From NCBI RefSeq assembly GCF_046237625.1, contig NZ_CP143545.1:310001-374000 (forward strand): a stretch of DNA of 64,000 nt. The letters are read 5' to 3'. The translations under genes were made by a program, and so were the position numbers. How positions within the stretch are numbered: position 1 is the stretch's first letter; every line of letters starts with the position of its first letter. The notes under the pieces are model-generated. The model saw only the letters and a list, made by a program, of their open reading frames with translations. It did not search any database and was not told the DNA's origin. This DNA comes from Paraperibacillus esterisolvens (GTDB taxonomy: Bacteria; Bacillota; Bacilli; Bacillales; DSM-1321). Positions 43,146-54,027 of this stretch are shown piece by piece.

Positions 43146-43854
43146 ATTTTCTCCGGGCAAAATCGACAAAGCGGAATTTATCCGGCCTGTGCCGTGACTC
43201 CGTATACTGAAACAGCCGGGCATCGTCGAGATATACATAGTTTTTTACAACCACGATATTATGAAAGCCATCAAGATTAAGCAAAAGCCGGTCTTCTTCC
43301 GATGGTTTTTCTACCGTTATCTCCTTTTTGGCAAAAGAGATAGAAAGCCCGATTTCTGTTTCAAGATATTCATAGATGGAGTTGCGGCAGACTTCCTCAG
43401 TAAGCTCCGGTACGATCTCGGCACTTAGATAATCTTTATCCAGAATGATTTTGTCCTTATCAATTTCCCTTACCCGGAATACCTCCCAGACTTTCTGCCC
43501 CTCTTCCAGTTTCATATGTTCTATGATAGAGAGAGAAGGGGAGGCCAGTTCTAGCTTGATCACGTCTGTTTTCGCCCTATGCCCCATTTTCCGGGAGACC
43601 TCTTTAAAACTTACCAGTCCTGATACCGGGAAGTTGAATTTGCTGATGTCAAGCACAATGGAGCCCTTTCCCTGCACCTTATGGATATAACCATCTTCAG
43701 ACAGCATTTTCAGCGCCTTGCGGACGGTCTCGCGGGAGGTTCCATACACTTCTGTCAATTCGTTTTCAGATGGAAGGAGGGAACCGGCCGGGAGCTGCTT
43801 TTCCTGAATTTTCAGCGCCAAATCCTCATAGACCTTCATGAATATATTTCTCAT
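43144..43854 (-). CDS. treR: Trehalose operon repressor TreR (GntR family)
   Basis: TreR represses the trehalose operon and is released by trehalose-6-phosphate. The 236 residues have an N-terminal winged helix (LPSENELTEVYGTSRETVRK) and a C-terminal UTRA effector domain (NSIYEYLETEIGLSIS, DARLFQYTESRHRPDKFRFV). It is the third gene of treP-treA-treR on the minus strand, 26 bp after treA. The ATG at 43854 or the one at 43839 may be used. Two TreR operators lie before treP. Confidence 0.95.
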   Translation of the reverse strand: MRNIFMKVYEDLALKIQEKQLPAGSLLPSENELTEVYGTSRETVRKALKMLSEDGYIHKVQGKGSIVLDISKFNFPVSGLVSFKEVSRKMGHRAKTDVIKLELASPSLSIIEHMKLEEGQKVWEVFRVREIDKDKIILDKDYLSAEIVPELTEEVCRNSIYEYLETEIGLSISFAKKEITVEKPSEEDRLLLNLDGFHNIVVVKNYVYLDDARLFQYTESRHRPDKFRFVDFARRK

Positions 43855-43880
43855 GTTTTATCACCAGTTTTATTTTAACA

Positions 43881-45560
43881 TCATTTCGTTACATGATAAA
43901 CAATAGACTCGTATGGGCGCAAGACAAGCTCACTTGAAAGGGCGGGAGAGTCTTTATAATTGGACAGGGAGATGGCTGCGTCAGCTGCCTGCTCCAGGCC
44001 GGAAAGTGTAAAGGTTGTGCTCTGTCCAAAGAAATTATTGATTACATACAGCACTTCATTTTGGAAGCTCCGTTTATAGGCGAACACTTCAGGATGGTCC
44101 GGAACGAGAAGTTCATAATTTCCCGAAGTGATGATCTCCATCTCTTTACGCAGGCGGATCAGCTTTTGGTAATGATAAAAAATGGAATCTGGATCCTGCA
44201 GGGCGTTCTCTGCGTTGATTTCTTTATAGTTGGACGCCGTATTGATCCAGGGGCTGCCGCTTGTAAAACCGGCTTGATGACTGCCGTCCCACTGTACTGG
44301 TGTACGGGAGTTATCCCGGGAACGGCTTTTGATGATTTCCATGATCTGTTTTTCCGGCTTGCCCTGTGATTTTAGTATTTTATAGTAATTCAAGGTTTCA
44401 ACATCCCGGTACTCTTCGATGGTCCCGAATTTCGGATCGGTCATGCCGAATTCTTCCCCTTGGTAAATATAAGGAGTGCCCTGCATCATGTGAATGACCG
44501 TTGCAAGCATTTTAGCTGACAGGGCATGATATTCCCCGTCATTCCCATAGCGGGTGACGACCCGCGGCTGATCATGATTGCACCAGAAGAGGGCATTCCA
44601 GCCGCCTCCTTTGTTCATTTCAACCTGCCACCTGGACAGTATCTGCTTTAATTCGAGAAAATCAAGCTCGGCCGGCGCCCATTTCTCACCATTTGGATAA
44701 TCTGCCTTCAGGTGATGGAAATTGAAGGTCATGCTCAGCTCCCGGTTTTCAGGGTTCGTATATTGAATACAGTGATCAATGGTGGTAGATGACATTTCCC
44801 CGACGGTCATGCTGTCGTATTTAGAGAACACTTCCTGGTTCATTTCACGCATGAATTCATGGACGCGTGGTCCATCTGTATAGAACTTGCGACCGTCACC
44901 CGGTGGTGTTGTCCCGTCATCATCCGGATAGTCCTGATGTTTGGATATAAGGTTGATGACATCCAGCCGGAAGCCATCCACACCTTTTTTGAACCAGAAA
45001 TGCATCATTTCATAAATTTCCTTGCGCAGCAATTCGTTCTCCCAATTCAGGTCTGCCTGGGTTACATCGAATAAATGAAGATAATACTGCCCGGTCGTTT
45101 CTTCAAGCTTCCAGGCAGGACCGCCGAATTTAGAGATCCAGTTGGCAGGGACCCCGCCATCAGCGGCAGGATCGCGCCAGATATAATAATTTCTGTATGG
45201 ATTATCCTTTGAAGAAGCAGCTTCCTGGAACCATTGATGTTCAGTGGACGTGTGATTTACCACGATATCCATAATGACCTTGATTCCCCGGCTGTGAGCT
45301 TCACCCAGCAGCTGGTCAAAATCCTCCATACTCCCGTATTCCTCATGTACTGAGTAATAATCACTGATATCGTACCCATTATCCCGCTGCGGCGACTTAT
45401 AAGGCGGTGTCAGCCAAATCACATCCACCCCTAATTCCTTGAGATAATCCAGCTTCTGAATAATACCCTGCAAATCCCCGACACCGCTGCCGGTCGTATC
45501 TTTAAAACTCTTCGGATAAATTTGATAAACAGTCGACTTTCTCCACCATTCTTGCAACAT
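43881..45560 (-). CDS. treA: Trehalose-6-phosphate hydrolase (phospho-alpha-(1,1)-glucosidase)
   Basis: This 559-residue GH13 enzyme splits trehalose-6-phosphate into glucose and glucose-6-phosphate after PTS import. The TIM-barrel motifs are VWIVNHTSTEH-like text (IMDIVVNHTSTEH), the nucleophile in GVDGFRLDVINL, the acid in TVGEMSSTT and NHDQPRVV. The start is the ATG at 45560. It lies between treP and treR. Confidence 0.94.
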   Translation of the reverse strand: MLQEWWRKSTVYQIYPKSFKDTTGSGVGDLQGIIQKLDYLKELGVDVIWLTPPYKSPQRDNGYDISDYYSVHEEYGSMEDFDQLLGEAHSRGIKVIMDIVVNHTSTEHQWFQEAASSKDNPYRNYYIWRDPAADGGVPANWISKFGGPAWKLEETTGQYYLHLFDVTQADLNWENELLRKEIYEMMHFWFKKGVDGFRLDVINLISKHQDYPDDDGTTPPGDGRKFYTDGPRVHEFMREMNQEVFSKYDSMTVGEMSSTTIDHCIQYTNPENRELSMTFNFHHLKADYPNGEKWAPAELDFLELKQILSRWQVEMNKGGGWNALFWCNHDQPRVVTRYGNDGEYHALSAKMLATVIHMMQGTPYIYQGEEFGMTDPKFGTIEEYRDVETLNYYKILKSQGKPEKQIMEIIKSRSRDNSRTPVQWDGSHQAGFTSGSPWINTASNYKEINAENALQDPDSIFYHYQKLIRLRKEMEIITSGNYELLVPDHPEVFAYKRSFQNEVLYVINNFFGQSTTFTLSGLEQAADAAISLSNYKDSPALSSELVLRPYESIVYHVTK

Positions 45561-45658
45561 TCGGCACCTCCGCGGAAAATGGGGGACAGTCCCCTATTTT
45601 CCAAGTTTTTTAAATGGAAATGGCAAAGCAGGCGGGGCCTGTTTTGCCAATTTAATGA

Positions 45659-47092
45659 TTATTGTTGTTGTTGTTGTTGTTTTGGTCTGCGCACTTTTCC
45701 GAAGAAAAGAGTAAGCGCAAATGGAACGATAAGTGAGATGGCCATTCCGACGAAGAATGGAGCCCATTTATCCGGCACAATCGAGAAGAATGCCGGAAGG
45801 CCGCCGACTCCGATGGAAGGAGCAAGCACCTTATTGATGGTAATGTAGATCGCCCCGAGTCCTGCACCTGTCATGGCCGCAAAGAAAGGATAGCGGAAGC
45901 GCAGATTCACACCGAACATAGCCGGCTCTGTAATTCCGAGGAAAGCAGAGATGGCAGAGGACAGGGACAGACCTTTAATCTTATCTTCTTTAGTAATCAG
46001 CATCATGGCAAGCGCGGCAGAACCTTGCGCGATATTGGACAGCGCCACGATCGGCCACAGGAAGGTACCGCCGATAGCTGCGATCAGCTGGAAATCCACT
46101 GCAAGGAATGTGTGGTGCATGCCTGTAATGACAAGCGGAGCATACAGTGCACCATACAGCAGGCCGCCAAGAGCAGGCACTGCGTCAAAGAAGCCTGTGA
46201 ACAGACTTGTAACAGCATTTCCAAGGGCAAAAGTAAGGGGGCCGATGACTGTGAAAGCCAGGAATCCGGTTACCAAAAGGGTAACAGGTCCGACCACCAA
46301 AAGCTTGATGGAATCATGAACACGTTTGTTCAAGAACACTTCAATCCTGGCAAGTACGTAGGACGCAAAGAGGATAGGGAGAATCTGGCCCTGGTAGCCT
46401 ACTTTCTCGACTTCCCATCCAAACAGGTTCCAAGTCGGGATTTTGCCAGCCGCTTTAGCTTCAGCATAGCCCCAGGCATTCAATAAGTCCGGGTGGACCA
46501 GCATCAGTCCGAGGACGATCCCGAACAGCGGGCTGCCGCCAAATCGTTTGACCGCAGACCAGCCGACAAGACCTGGCAGGAAGACGAATGCTGTATTGGC
46601 TATCGTATTAATGATGGAAGCGACATCCTTCCACTGCGTGTGGACGTCAACCAGTGATTTATTATCATAGAAAATATCCGCGCCTGTCAGGATATTATTG
46701 ATTCCCATGAGTAAACCGACTGTAACGATGGCTGGCAGGATCGGTATGAAGATATCGGCCAGTGTCTTGACCGCCCGCTGAATCGGGTTCAGGTTCTTGT
46801 CGGAAGCGGCCTTTGTCTCTTCTTTCGTTGCAGTGCCGATTCCTGTTACGTCGACCATTTCGGCATATACCTTATCTACAAGTCCCTGGCCGATTACAAC
46901 CTGGAATTGGCCATTGGCTGAAAAGGACCCTTTAACAGTGTCTATATTTTCAAGTGCTTCCTTGTCTACTTTCTTCTCATCTTGCAGTGCGAAACGAAGG
47001 CGTGTCACACAATGAGTCGCAGAGGCGATATTATCCCTGCCGCCGACTGCTTGTACAATCTTCTCAGCGTCGAGTCGATTCTTGTTGGCCAT
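45659..47092 (-). CDS. treP: PTS trehalose-specific enzyme IIBC
   Basis: This 477-residue membrane transporter phosphorylates trehalose during uptake. The IIB domain at the N-terminus has the phosphocysteine in ATHCVTRLRFALQ; the IIC domain covers the rest. No IIA domain is present, so a IIA-Glc domain such as that of PtsG in this window must supply phosphate. The last codons are a run of CAA giving a tail of six or more glutamines, which is unusual. The ATG at 47092 follows GGGGG. It is the first gene of the operon. Confidence 0.94.
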   Translation of the reverse strand: MANKNRLDAEKIVQAVGGRDNIASATHCVTRLRFALQDEKKVDKEALENIDTVKGSFSANGQFQVVIGQGLVDKVYAEMVDVTGIGTATKEETKAASDKNLNPIQRAVKTLADIFIPILPAIVTVGLLMGINNILTGADIFYDNKSLVDVHTQWKDVASIINTIANTAFVFLPGLVGWSAVKRFGGSPLFGIVLGLMLVHPDLLNAWGYAEAKAAGKIPTWNLFGWEVEKVGYQGQILPILFASYVLARIEVFLNKRVHDSIKLLVVGPVTLLVTGFLAFTVIGPLTFALGNAVTSLFTGFFDAVPALGGLLYGALYAPLVITGMHHTFLAVDFQLIAAIGGTFLWPIVALSNIAQGSAALAMMLITKEDKIKGLSLSSAISAFLGITEPAMFGVNLRFRYPFFAAMTGAGLGAIYITINKVLAPSIGVGGLPAFFSIVPDKWAPFFVGMAISLIVPFALTLFFGKVRRPKQQQQQQ

Positions 47093-47183
47093 TTACTATA
47101 CCCCCATACAAAACTGGACTATATTAAGTCTGTTTCTCTAAATTTATTTTTTTCCAAGCACGCCCTTTTTAATCAAAGAGAAC

Positions 47184-47195
47184 TTGTATATACAA
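47184..47195. promoter_or_regulatory. TreR operator, promoter-distal copy
   Basis: TTGTATATACAA is a perfect palindrome, identical to the copy at 47218 and centred 34 bp from it, downstream of the treP transcription start. Confidence 0.8.
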
Positions 47196-47209
47196 ATGAA
47201 ACTGTTTTC

Positions 47210-47238
47210 ATAATAACTTGTATATACAAATACGTCAA
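47210..47238 (-). promoter_or_regulatory. treP promoter with a TreR operator in the spacer
   Basis: On the minus strand TTGACG (47238-47233), 17 bp, then TATTAT (47215-47210). The spacer holds the second perfect TreR palindrome TTGTATATACAA (47218-47229). TGAAAACAGTTTCA, cre-like with two mismatches, lies at the -10/start, and AGAAAGCGATTACT at 47245-47258 is another cre-like site upstream. Confidence 0.75.
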
Positions 47239-47297
47239 GAAGAAAGTAATCGCTTTCTTAATATTGTTTGATAGTAGCAAGTTCTGTAAGGACTTTG

Positions 47298-47361
47298 GAG
47301 CGAGTGCCTGAAGCGGAAATATACTTTCTTGTTCAATAGCAGCAATATTTGCGAAAAGGCC
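47298..47361. repeat. Dispersed Bacillus-type intergenic repeat, copy 3
   Basis: GAGCGAGTGCCTGAAGCGGA followed by CTTGTTCAATAGCAGCAAT and TTGCGAAAAGGCC is the longest of the three copies in the window. It lies between the treP control region and moxR. The remaining bases to 47508 are AT-rich with no gene. Confidence 0.6.
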
Positions 47362-47508
47362 AAAAGATAAATCAATGGAACCTGCGGACTGCATCTTGTG
47401 AATATTGTGTTAATTATCTGGAAATATATGAGGCTAAAGAAGGGAATTTGTTGGTATTTGGCGAATAGGTACATTTACAACAGCAAGTATTAGTTCGGAG
47501 GGAACCCA

Positions 47509-48461
<953 letters not shown>

Positions 48462-48465
<4 letters not shown>

Positions 48466-49661
48466 AAAAAATGAAGCCGGCCATCCTTGCCTATTTGAAG
48501 TTTGCCCTGCTGATTGTGCTGGTTTTGGCAGCCTTTGCCTATGCCATGTTCCAGGGGGGATTTGTCAGCTGGTTCGTCTTTTACAGCTTCCTGCCTTTTG
48601 CGGTTTATTCACTGCTCCTGTTTTTCTATCCTATATCCGATTTCCACATTGAACGGGAACTGAACCGTTCTGAGTGCCGGGCTGGAGATTCACTCCGGAT
48701 TGCCATAAAAATGCGGAGAAGGCTCGCTTTCCCGCTATTATATATGGTGGTTGAAGAGGATCTCCCGGGGAAGCTGGCCAAGTCAGGAGTCCATGTTGAA
48801 CGGGAGCTTATATTTCCGTGGTTTAAAAAGGAGTTTGTCTTCTCCTATGACATCGCAGATATCATACGCGGTGAATATGACTTCACATCCATTTCCATCA
48901 AGACGGGAGATCTGCTGGGGCTATTTGAAAAGAAGGCTTCATTCTCCCTCGCAGAAACAGTGCTGGTCTATCCGTCCTATTATGAACTTCCCTTCAGCCA
49001 GATCGGGACTCAGTTTAACCAGGGGCAGAATTCGAGCACTGTCAAGGTCCAGCGGGAGGTATCGACCTTGTCGGGAATCCGTGAATATCAGCCTGGCGAC
49101 CGGTTTGCCTGGATCAACTGGAAGGCTACGGCCAAAAGGTCAGAAATCATGACTAAGGAATTTGAGCAGAAAAAGAGCCAGGACATCTTTGTGCTCCTTG
49201 ACACATCAAAGCAGGAAGCGTTCGAACCTCTTATTTCCATGACTGCTTCCATTGTCAGGACCGCCCTGAAAAGGGGAGTCCCGGTCGGATTCTACTCACC
49301 GGGGCTTATGGAACGCCCCCTGCCCCTACAGGCGGGAGAAGGCCAGCGGCAGCGGATTTTCCGTTATCTGGCGCGTGCAGAGCACAATAACGGACTGTCC
49401 GTTGAGTCTGTCCTGAAAAGGGAAAATCCAATTATCCCATTTAATGTTTCGCTGCTGATCGCCACACAGACCCTGGATGAAGAGACAATAAAGAAGCTTG
49501 GCACAAACAAGCATGCCCGCACCATTACATTCGCTGTCCTGAAGAAGGATATTTCGTTGTCCCAGAAGGAAATCAAGCTCCGGCAGCAGGCTCAGCAAAG
49601 GGGCATGCAAGTGGTGTATCTGGGTGAGCAGGCTGTTCTTTCGGAGGTGAGTGGATCATGA
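48462..49661 (+). CDS. DUF58 domain-containing protein
   Basis: This 399-residue protein has two N-terminal membrane helices (about 10-55) and a C-terminal DUF58/VWA-like domain with LSGIREYQPGDRFAWINWKA followed by IFVLLDTSKQE. DUF58 proteins work with MoxR ATPases. It overlaps both neighbours by 4 bp, as in the B. subtilis yeaC-yeaD-yebA order. Confidence 0.92.
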
Positions 49662-51886
49662 ATGCGGCGTCAGAACGGATGAAGCGGCATAAAGCTGGAA
49701 ACCTTGTCCTCCATGTATTGGGATTTTTGCTGCTATGGGAATGCCTCCGGCCGCTGGGGGCGTTGACTGATACAGGCAGCCTCACTGTGTTTGTTGCCTT
49801 TGCGGGCCTTTCTATGCTGCTAAAATACCTTGATTTTTCGAGATGGCTCCGCTACTCCATGACAGGTGCATATATCCTTGTTGTGATTCATCATTTCTAT
49901 TATAAGGAAATTGTTCTGATCAGCCTGTCATGGATCGTCGAATTTATGGGCAGCCTGTTCCGGAATGCCGGGCTCCTTTTGAACAGGGATTGGTACAGCA
50001 TCTCAAACGATTTTAAGACACTGCTCTTCTTCCTTCTCCTGTATATCATGGGCTATCTGATCATATATTGGCTCGTGGTCAGAAAAAGCATATTGCTGTT
50101 CTTTCTGGTTTCAGTCTTCTATATGGCGGTTCTCGATACTTTCACTCCATACGACGCTGATTCAGCCATAGTCAGGCTGATTGTATTCGGTTTTGCCACC
50201 CTTGGGATTCAAACCTATTACCGGCTTGTCGAAAAAGACAGGCTGGTATCAGGCCGGGCAGCCGCGTCAAAATGGATGGTTCCCCTCCTGGTTCTAATCT
50301 CATGCAGTGCCCTTTTAGGATTCGCGGGTCCCAAAAACGAGCCTCTATGGCCGGATCCGGTCCCGTTCATCAAAACCTACTCCGAAAAGGTGTCGGGTGA
50401 TGGCGGGGGCGGCAGCAGGGTCGGATATGGAGAAAACGATGATAAGCTTGGCGGGCCGTTCGAGGGTGATGATGATGTGGTTTTCCTTGCCAAGGCATCG
50501 TCGCGGCATTACTGGAAAGTGGAAAGCAAGAACTTTTACACAGGAAAGGGATGGGAAGTGGCTAATATCGCAGAGGATGCCGTCCTCAGGCTTCCGGAAA
50601 ATGAAAAGCTTTATTTCTTTGCCATACCCACGAATAAGAAAACGAGCTTCAATGCCACCCTCACAATTAATAAAAAATACAGCCATGTTCCGTATCCGGA
50701 GCCATTAGGGCTGACTAAAATAAAGGCACCAAAGGCGGCCTACTTCGATTTTGATGCCAACAAAGAAAAGGTAGTTTCCTATGGGGCGAACGAGGCTTCC
50801 ATCCAGCTGGATAAAGTTTCGCTTGAATATGAAGTGCCGCGGTTTGAAGTGGAAGAAATGCGCAAGATAGACGGCAGCGGGAACGGGGAAACAGATTCCC
50901 AGTTGAATGCCACCGACTTTTCCATCTATACCCAGCTTCCGTCCACTGTACCGGAGAGGGTCCGGGCGCTTGCGGCCGAAATAGTAAAAGGCAAGCAAAA
51001 CCGCTTTGACCAGGTGAAGGCCATCGAGGATTACTTTGACCGGGAAGAGTTTGTCTATGATCAGAAAAATGTCCCGTATCCGGAAGAGAACCAGGATTAT
51101 ACCGATCAGTTCCTCTTCGAAACAAAGGTAGGCTATTGTGATAATTATTCCACCTCCATGGTGGTCCTTTTAAGGTCACTCGGCATCCCCTCGCGCTGGG
51201 TCAAGGGTTATTCGGATGGCGATTTCATAAAATCGGAAGACAGCCAGAGTATCTATGAAATTACGAATAATAATGCCCATTCGTGGGTGGAAGTGTATTT
51301 TCCGAATTCGGGCTGGGTGCCATTTGAACCGACAAAAGGATTCACGAACTCTACCCGTTTCGAGTTTCCCAACGATGCCCGCAACAGCACACAGACTGCA
51401 GCTCCGGCAACGCAGCCTGAAAAGCCAAAAGCCGAAAAGACCGAACAGGACAAGGTCAAGAAAACTGCTCCTTCAACCGGCTCCGGCCTCTTGACCAGGA
51501 TGAGGGAGGCATTCGCTGCCAATAAGTTTATCCTGTTTGCCGGGTTGCTTGTGATCGCCGGCATGATTCTGCTGTGTTTAAAAATGCGCGGCAGGTGGAT
51601 GCCGAAGCTGTGGCTCGCCATTTATAAAAATAAGCGAGAGGAAGAAGATTTCACCAAATCCTATCCGCTTCTGCTTAAGGAACTTAACCGCTTTGGACTG
51701 AAGCGGCCGGAAGGGCAGACCCTGAGGGAGTATGCCAAATATGTAGATTCTTTCTTTCAGTCCATGGATATGACGAGGCTAACCAGCGTCTATGAGCATA
51801 TGGTCTACAAAGGGACGGTTCGCGATGCCGACTGGCCTGAGGTTCACAGGATGTGGGAGAGGCTGATGAAAAAAACTATAGCTTGA
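49658..51886 (+). CDS. Transglutaminase-like membrane protein (YebA type)
   Basis: This 742-residue protein has about seven N-terminal membrane helices, then an extracellular transglutaminase-like core with Cys in VGYCDNYSTSMVVLLRSLG, His in NNNAHSWVEVYF and Asp/Glu in PFEPTKG, then a further membrane helix and a C-terminal DUF4129-like tail. Such proteins complete MoxR-DUF58 modules. It starts with an ATG that overlaps the DUF58 stop. The C-terminal domain sits inside the cell. Its substrate is unknown. Confidence 0.92.
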   Translation: MNAASERMKRHKAGNLVLHVLGFLLLWECLRPLGALTDTGSLTVFVAFAGLSMLLKYLDFSRWLRYSMTGAYILVVIHHFYYKEIVLISLSWIVEFMGSLFRNAGLLLNRDWYSISNDFKTLLFFLLLYIMGYLIIYWLVVRKSILLFFLVSVFYMAVLDTFTPYDADSAIVRLIVFGFATLGIQTYYRLVEKDRLVSGRAAASKWMVPLLVLISCSALLGFAGPKNEPLWPDPVPFIKTYSEKVSGDGGGGSRVGYGENDDKLGGPFEGDDDVVFLAKASSRHYWKVESKNFYTGKGWEVANIAEDAVLRLPENEKLYFFAIPTNKKTSFNATLTINKKYSHVPYPEPLGLTKIKAPKAAYFDFDANKEKVVSYGANEASIQLDKVSLEYEVPRFEVEEMRKIDGSGNGETDSQLNATDFSIYTQLPSTVPERVRALAAEIVKGKQNRFDQVKAIEDYFDREEFVYDQKNVPYPEENQDYTDQFLFETKVGYCDNYSTSMVVLLRSLGIPSRWVKGYSDGDFIKSEDSQSIYEITNNNAHSWVEVYFPNSGWVPFEPTKGFTNSTRFEFPNDARNSTQTAAPATQPEKPKAEKTEQDKVKKTAPSTGSGLLTRMREAFAANKFILFAGLLVIAGMILLCLKMRGRWMPKLWLAIYKNKREEEDFTKSYPLLLKELNRFGLKRPEGQTLREYAKYVDSFFQSMDMTRLTSVYEHMVYKGTVRDADWPEVHRMWERLMKKTIA

Positions 51887-51938
51887 CCCCGCTTTAAAAA
51901 CGTTGTTAAAATAAGCGGGTATAATTGAATATTGGATT

Positions 51939-52008
51939 GCTTCATATATCCTCGAAAATATGGTTCGAAAGTATCTACCAAATCACCGTAAATGATTTGA
52001 CTATGAAG
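51939..52008 (+). promoter_or_regulatory. Guanine-class purine riboswitch upstream of guaA
   Basis: P1 arms CTTCATA and TATGAAG enclose the conserved GTATCTACCA and CCGTAAATG core and end TTGACTATGAA. The C of GACTAT at the specificity position marks guanine binding. TATAAT at 51920 is the likely -10. Confidence 0.93.
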
Positions 52009-52021
52009 GCAGATTACTTAT

Positions 52022-52126
52022 ATGGCTGGAATTCTGTCTCTGCAAAAGGAAGTTTATTTTCTGATTGCAAGTCAAACCTAAGGAAGGGTCTCTTTATTAG
52101 GTGCAGAAATTCCAGCCATTTTTATA
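52022..52126 (+). terminator. Riboswitch-controlled terminator before guaA
   Basis: ATGGCTGGAATT (52022-52033) and AATTCCAGCCAT (52109-52120) form a 12-bp stem ending in TTTTTAT, with the intervening bases forming the distal loop. Guanine would favour this terminator. Confidence 0.88.
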
Positions 52127-52241
52127 TTTGAAAGGGCGGAATGCGGAATGTATGTTTAGCATCCATTTCGTCTAGAAAGTACATAATAGGGCACAAGGAA
52201 AATTCAGGTGCCAAACGACAACATTGATAGGAGTGGACGAA

Positions 52242-53795
52242 TTGCCAGGTAAATCTGAATTGCAAAATCAAGAAATGATTGTGGTATTAGACTTCGGCAG
52301 CCAATATAACCAATTGATCACCCGCAGGATCAGGGAATTTGGCGTATACAGCGAGCTTCATCCGCACACCATTACAGCTGAGGAAATCAAGGAGCTGAAC
52401 CCAAAGGGAATCATCCTTTCCGGGGGACCAAATTCGGTTTATGATGAAAAATCTTTCCGCTGTGACGAACGCATTTTTGACCTGGGGCTCCCTGTGCTCG
52501 GCATCTGTTATGGGATGCAGCTTATGACTATTCACTTCGGGGGAAGAGTGGAGCCTGCAAAAAACCGGGAATACGGCAAAGCGACGCTGTCTGTTAAGGA
52601 AGGAAGCCGGCTTTTCAAAGGGCTGCCGCCAGAACAGCTTGTCTGGATGAGCCATGGAGACCTGGTAGTCGAAGCTCCAGAAGGCTTCACAGTGGATGGA
52701 ACGAATGTTTCCTGCCCGATATCAGCAATGAGTGACGAGGAGCGCGGCTTGTATGCCGTTCAATTCCATCCTGAAGTGCGCCACTCAGTATTCGGAAACG
52801 AACTGCTGCAAAACTTTGTTTTCGATGTGTGTGCATGTGAAGGGAATTGGTCTATGGAGAATTTCATTGAAATTGAAATAGAAAAGATCCGCAGTGAAGT
52901 GGGAGACCGCCAAGTGCTTTGTGCACTGAGCGGTGGAGTGGACTCTTCGGTTGTAGCAGCCTTGATCCACCGGGCAATCGGCGACCAGCTGACCTGTATT
53001 TTCGTCGATCATGGCCTGCTTCGGAAGGATGAAGCAGAAGGGGTCATGAAAACGTTTGGAGAAGGCTTCAACATGAATGTGATTAAAGTGGATGCAAAGG
53101 ACCGCTTCCTTTCAAAGCTGAGAGGTGTTTCGGATCCAGAACAAAAACGTAAGATTATCGGCAATGAGTTTATTTACGTTTTCGACGATGAAGCTGCCAA
53201 GCTGCAGGGAATTGACTTTCTGGCACAGGGGACCCTTTATACAGACATCATCGAAAGCGGGACGGCTACTGCCCAGACCATCAAGTCACATCACAATGTA
53301 GGCGGACTTCCTGAAGATATGCAGTTTAAGCTGATTGAACCGCTTAATACCCTTTTCAAGGATGAAGTCAGAGCGCTTGGGACAGAGCTCGGCCTTCCGG
53401 ACTCCATTGTCTGGAGACAGCCATTCCCTGGGCCGGGCCTGGGCATCAGGGTGCTTGGAGAAGTGTCGGAGGACAAGCTTGAGATTGTGAGGGAGTCTGA
53501 TGCCATCCTTCGTGAAGAGGTCAGGAAAGCAGGATTGGAACGTGATATCTGGCAATACTTCACCGTTCTTCCCGACATCCGCAGCGTAGGAGTGATGGGT
53601 GATGCAAGGACGTATGATTATACGATTGGGATACGTGCCGTCACTTCCATTGATGGCATGACCTCGGACTGGGCGCGGATTCCCTGGGAAGTGCTTGAAA
53701 TCATCTCCACTCGCATTGTTAATGAAGTCCCTCATATTAACCGTGTGGTTTATGATATTACGAGTAAGCCGCCGGCAACGATCGAATGGGAATAA
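52242..53795 (+). CDS. guaA: GMP synthase (glutamine-hydrolysing)
   Basis: GuaA aminates XMP to GMP. The 517 residues comprise a class I glutaminase domain with the catalytic cysteine in GICYGMQLM and the His-Glu pair in VQFHPEVRHS, then the ATP pyrophosphatase P-loop LSGGVDSSVVAALIH and the C-terminal dimerisation domain ending SKPPATIEWE. The TTG at 52242 is chosen because TAGGAG lies 8 bases upstream; the more upstream TTG at 52224 has none. It follows the riboswitch and terminator. Confidence 0.97.
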   Translation: MPGKSELQNQEMIVVLDFGSQYNQLITRRIREFGVYSELHPHTITAEEIKELNPKGIILSGGPNSVYDEKSFRCDERIFDLGLPVLGICYGMQLMTIHFGGRVEPAKNREYGKATLSVKEGSRLFKGLPPEQLVWMSHGDLVVEAPEGFTVDGTNVSCPISAMSDEERGLYAVQFHPEVRHSVFGNELLQNFVFDVCACEGNWSMENFIEIEIEKIRSEVGDRQVLCALSGGVDSSVVAALIHRAIGDQLTCIFVDHGLLRKDEAEGVMKTFGEGFNMNVIKVDAKDRFLSKLRGVSDPEQKRKIIGNEFIYVFDDEAAKLQGIDFLAQGTLYTDIIESGTATAQTIKSHHNVGGLPEDMQFKLIEPLNTLFKDEVRALGTELGLPDSIVWRQPFPGPGLGIRVLGEVSEDKLEIVRESDAILREEVRKAGLERDIWQYFTVLPDIRSVGVMGDARTYDYTIGIRAVTSIDGMTSDWARIPWEVLEIISTRIVNEVPHINRVVYDITSKPPATIEWE

Positions 53796-53815
53796 AATAG
53801 CTAAATACGAACTAT

Positions 53816-53856
53816 AAAGAATGCGGACAATAAAATGTTCGTATTCTTTATTGACC
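53816..53856 (+). terminator. Terminator after guaA
   Basis: AAAGAATGCGGAC and GTTCGTATTCTTT pair with two G-U wobbles around ATAAAAT-type loop bases, followed by ATTGACCTTTTT. Confidence 0.65.
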
Positions 53857-53878
53857 TTTTTGCTAATTCTGGTACAAT
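53851..53878 (+). promoter_or_regulatory. Sigma-A promoter of pbuG
   Basis: TTGACC (53851-53856), 16 bp, and TACAAT (53873-53878), just upstream of the riboswitch. Confidence 0.7.
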
Positions 53879-53910
53879 CAATTATGTACTTATAAAATAA
53901 ATATCAAATT

Positions 53911-53980
53911 ATGTCGTATAATATTGGGGATTGGCCCAAAAGTTTCTACCGAGCTGCCGTAACAGCTTGACTACGAGATA
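53911..53980 (+). promoter_or_regulatory. Guanine-class purine riboswitch upstream of pbuG
   Basis: P1 arms TCGTA and TACGA close the element, with the conserved TTTCTACC and GCCGTAAC cores. The junction ends TTGACTACGAG, where the C indicates guanine specificity. B. subtilis pbuG is known to carry such a switch. Confidence 0.93.
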
Positions 53981-54027
53981 AATTCAGAATAGGCCCATTA
54001 GGCATTTTTCTATCTTTATCATCAGTC

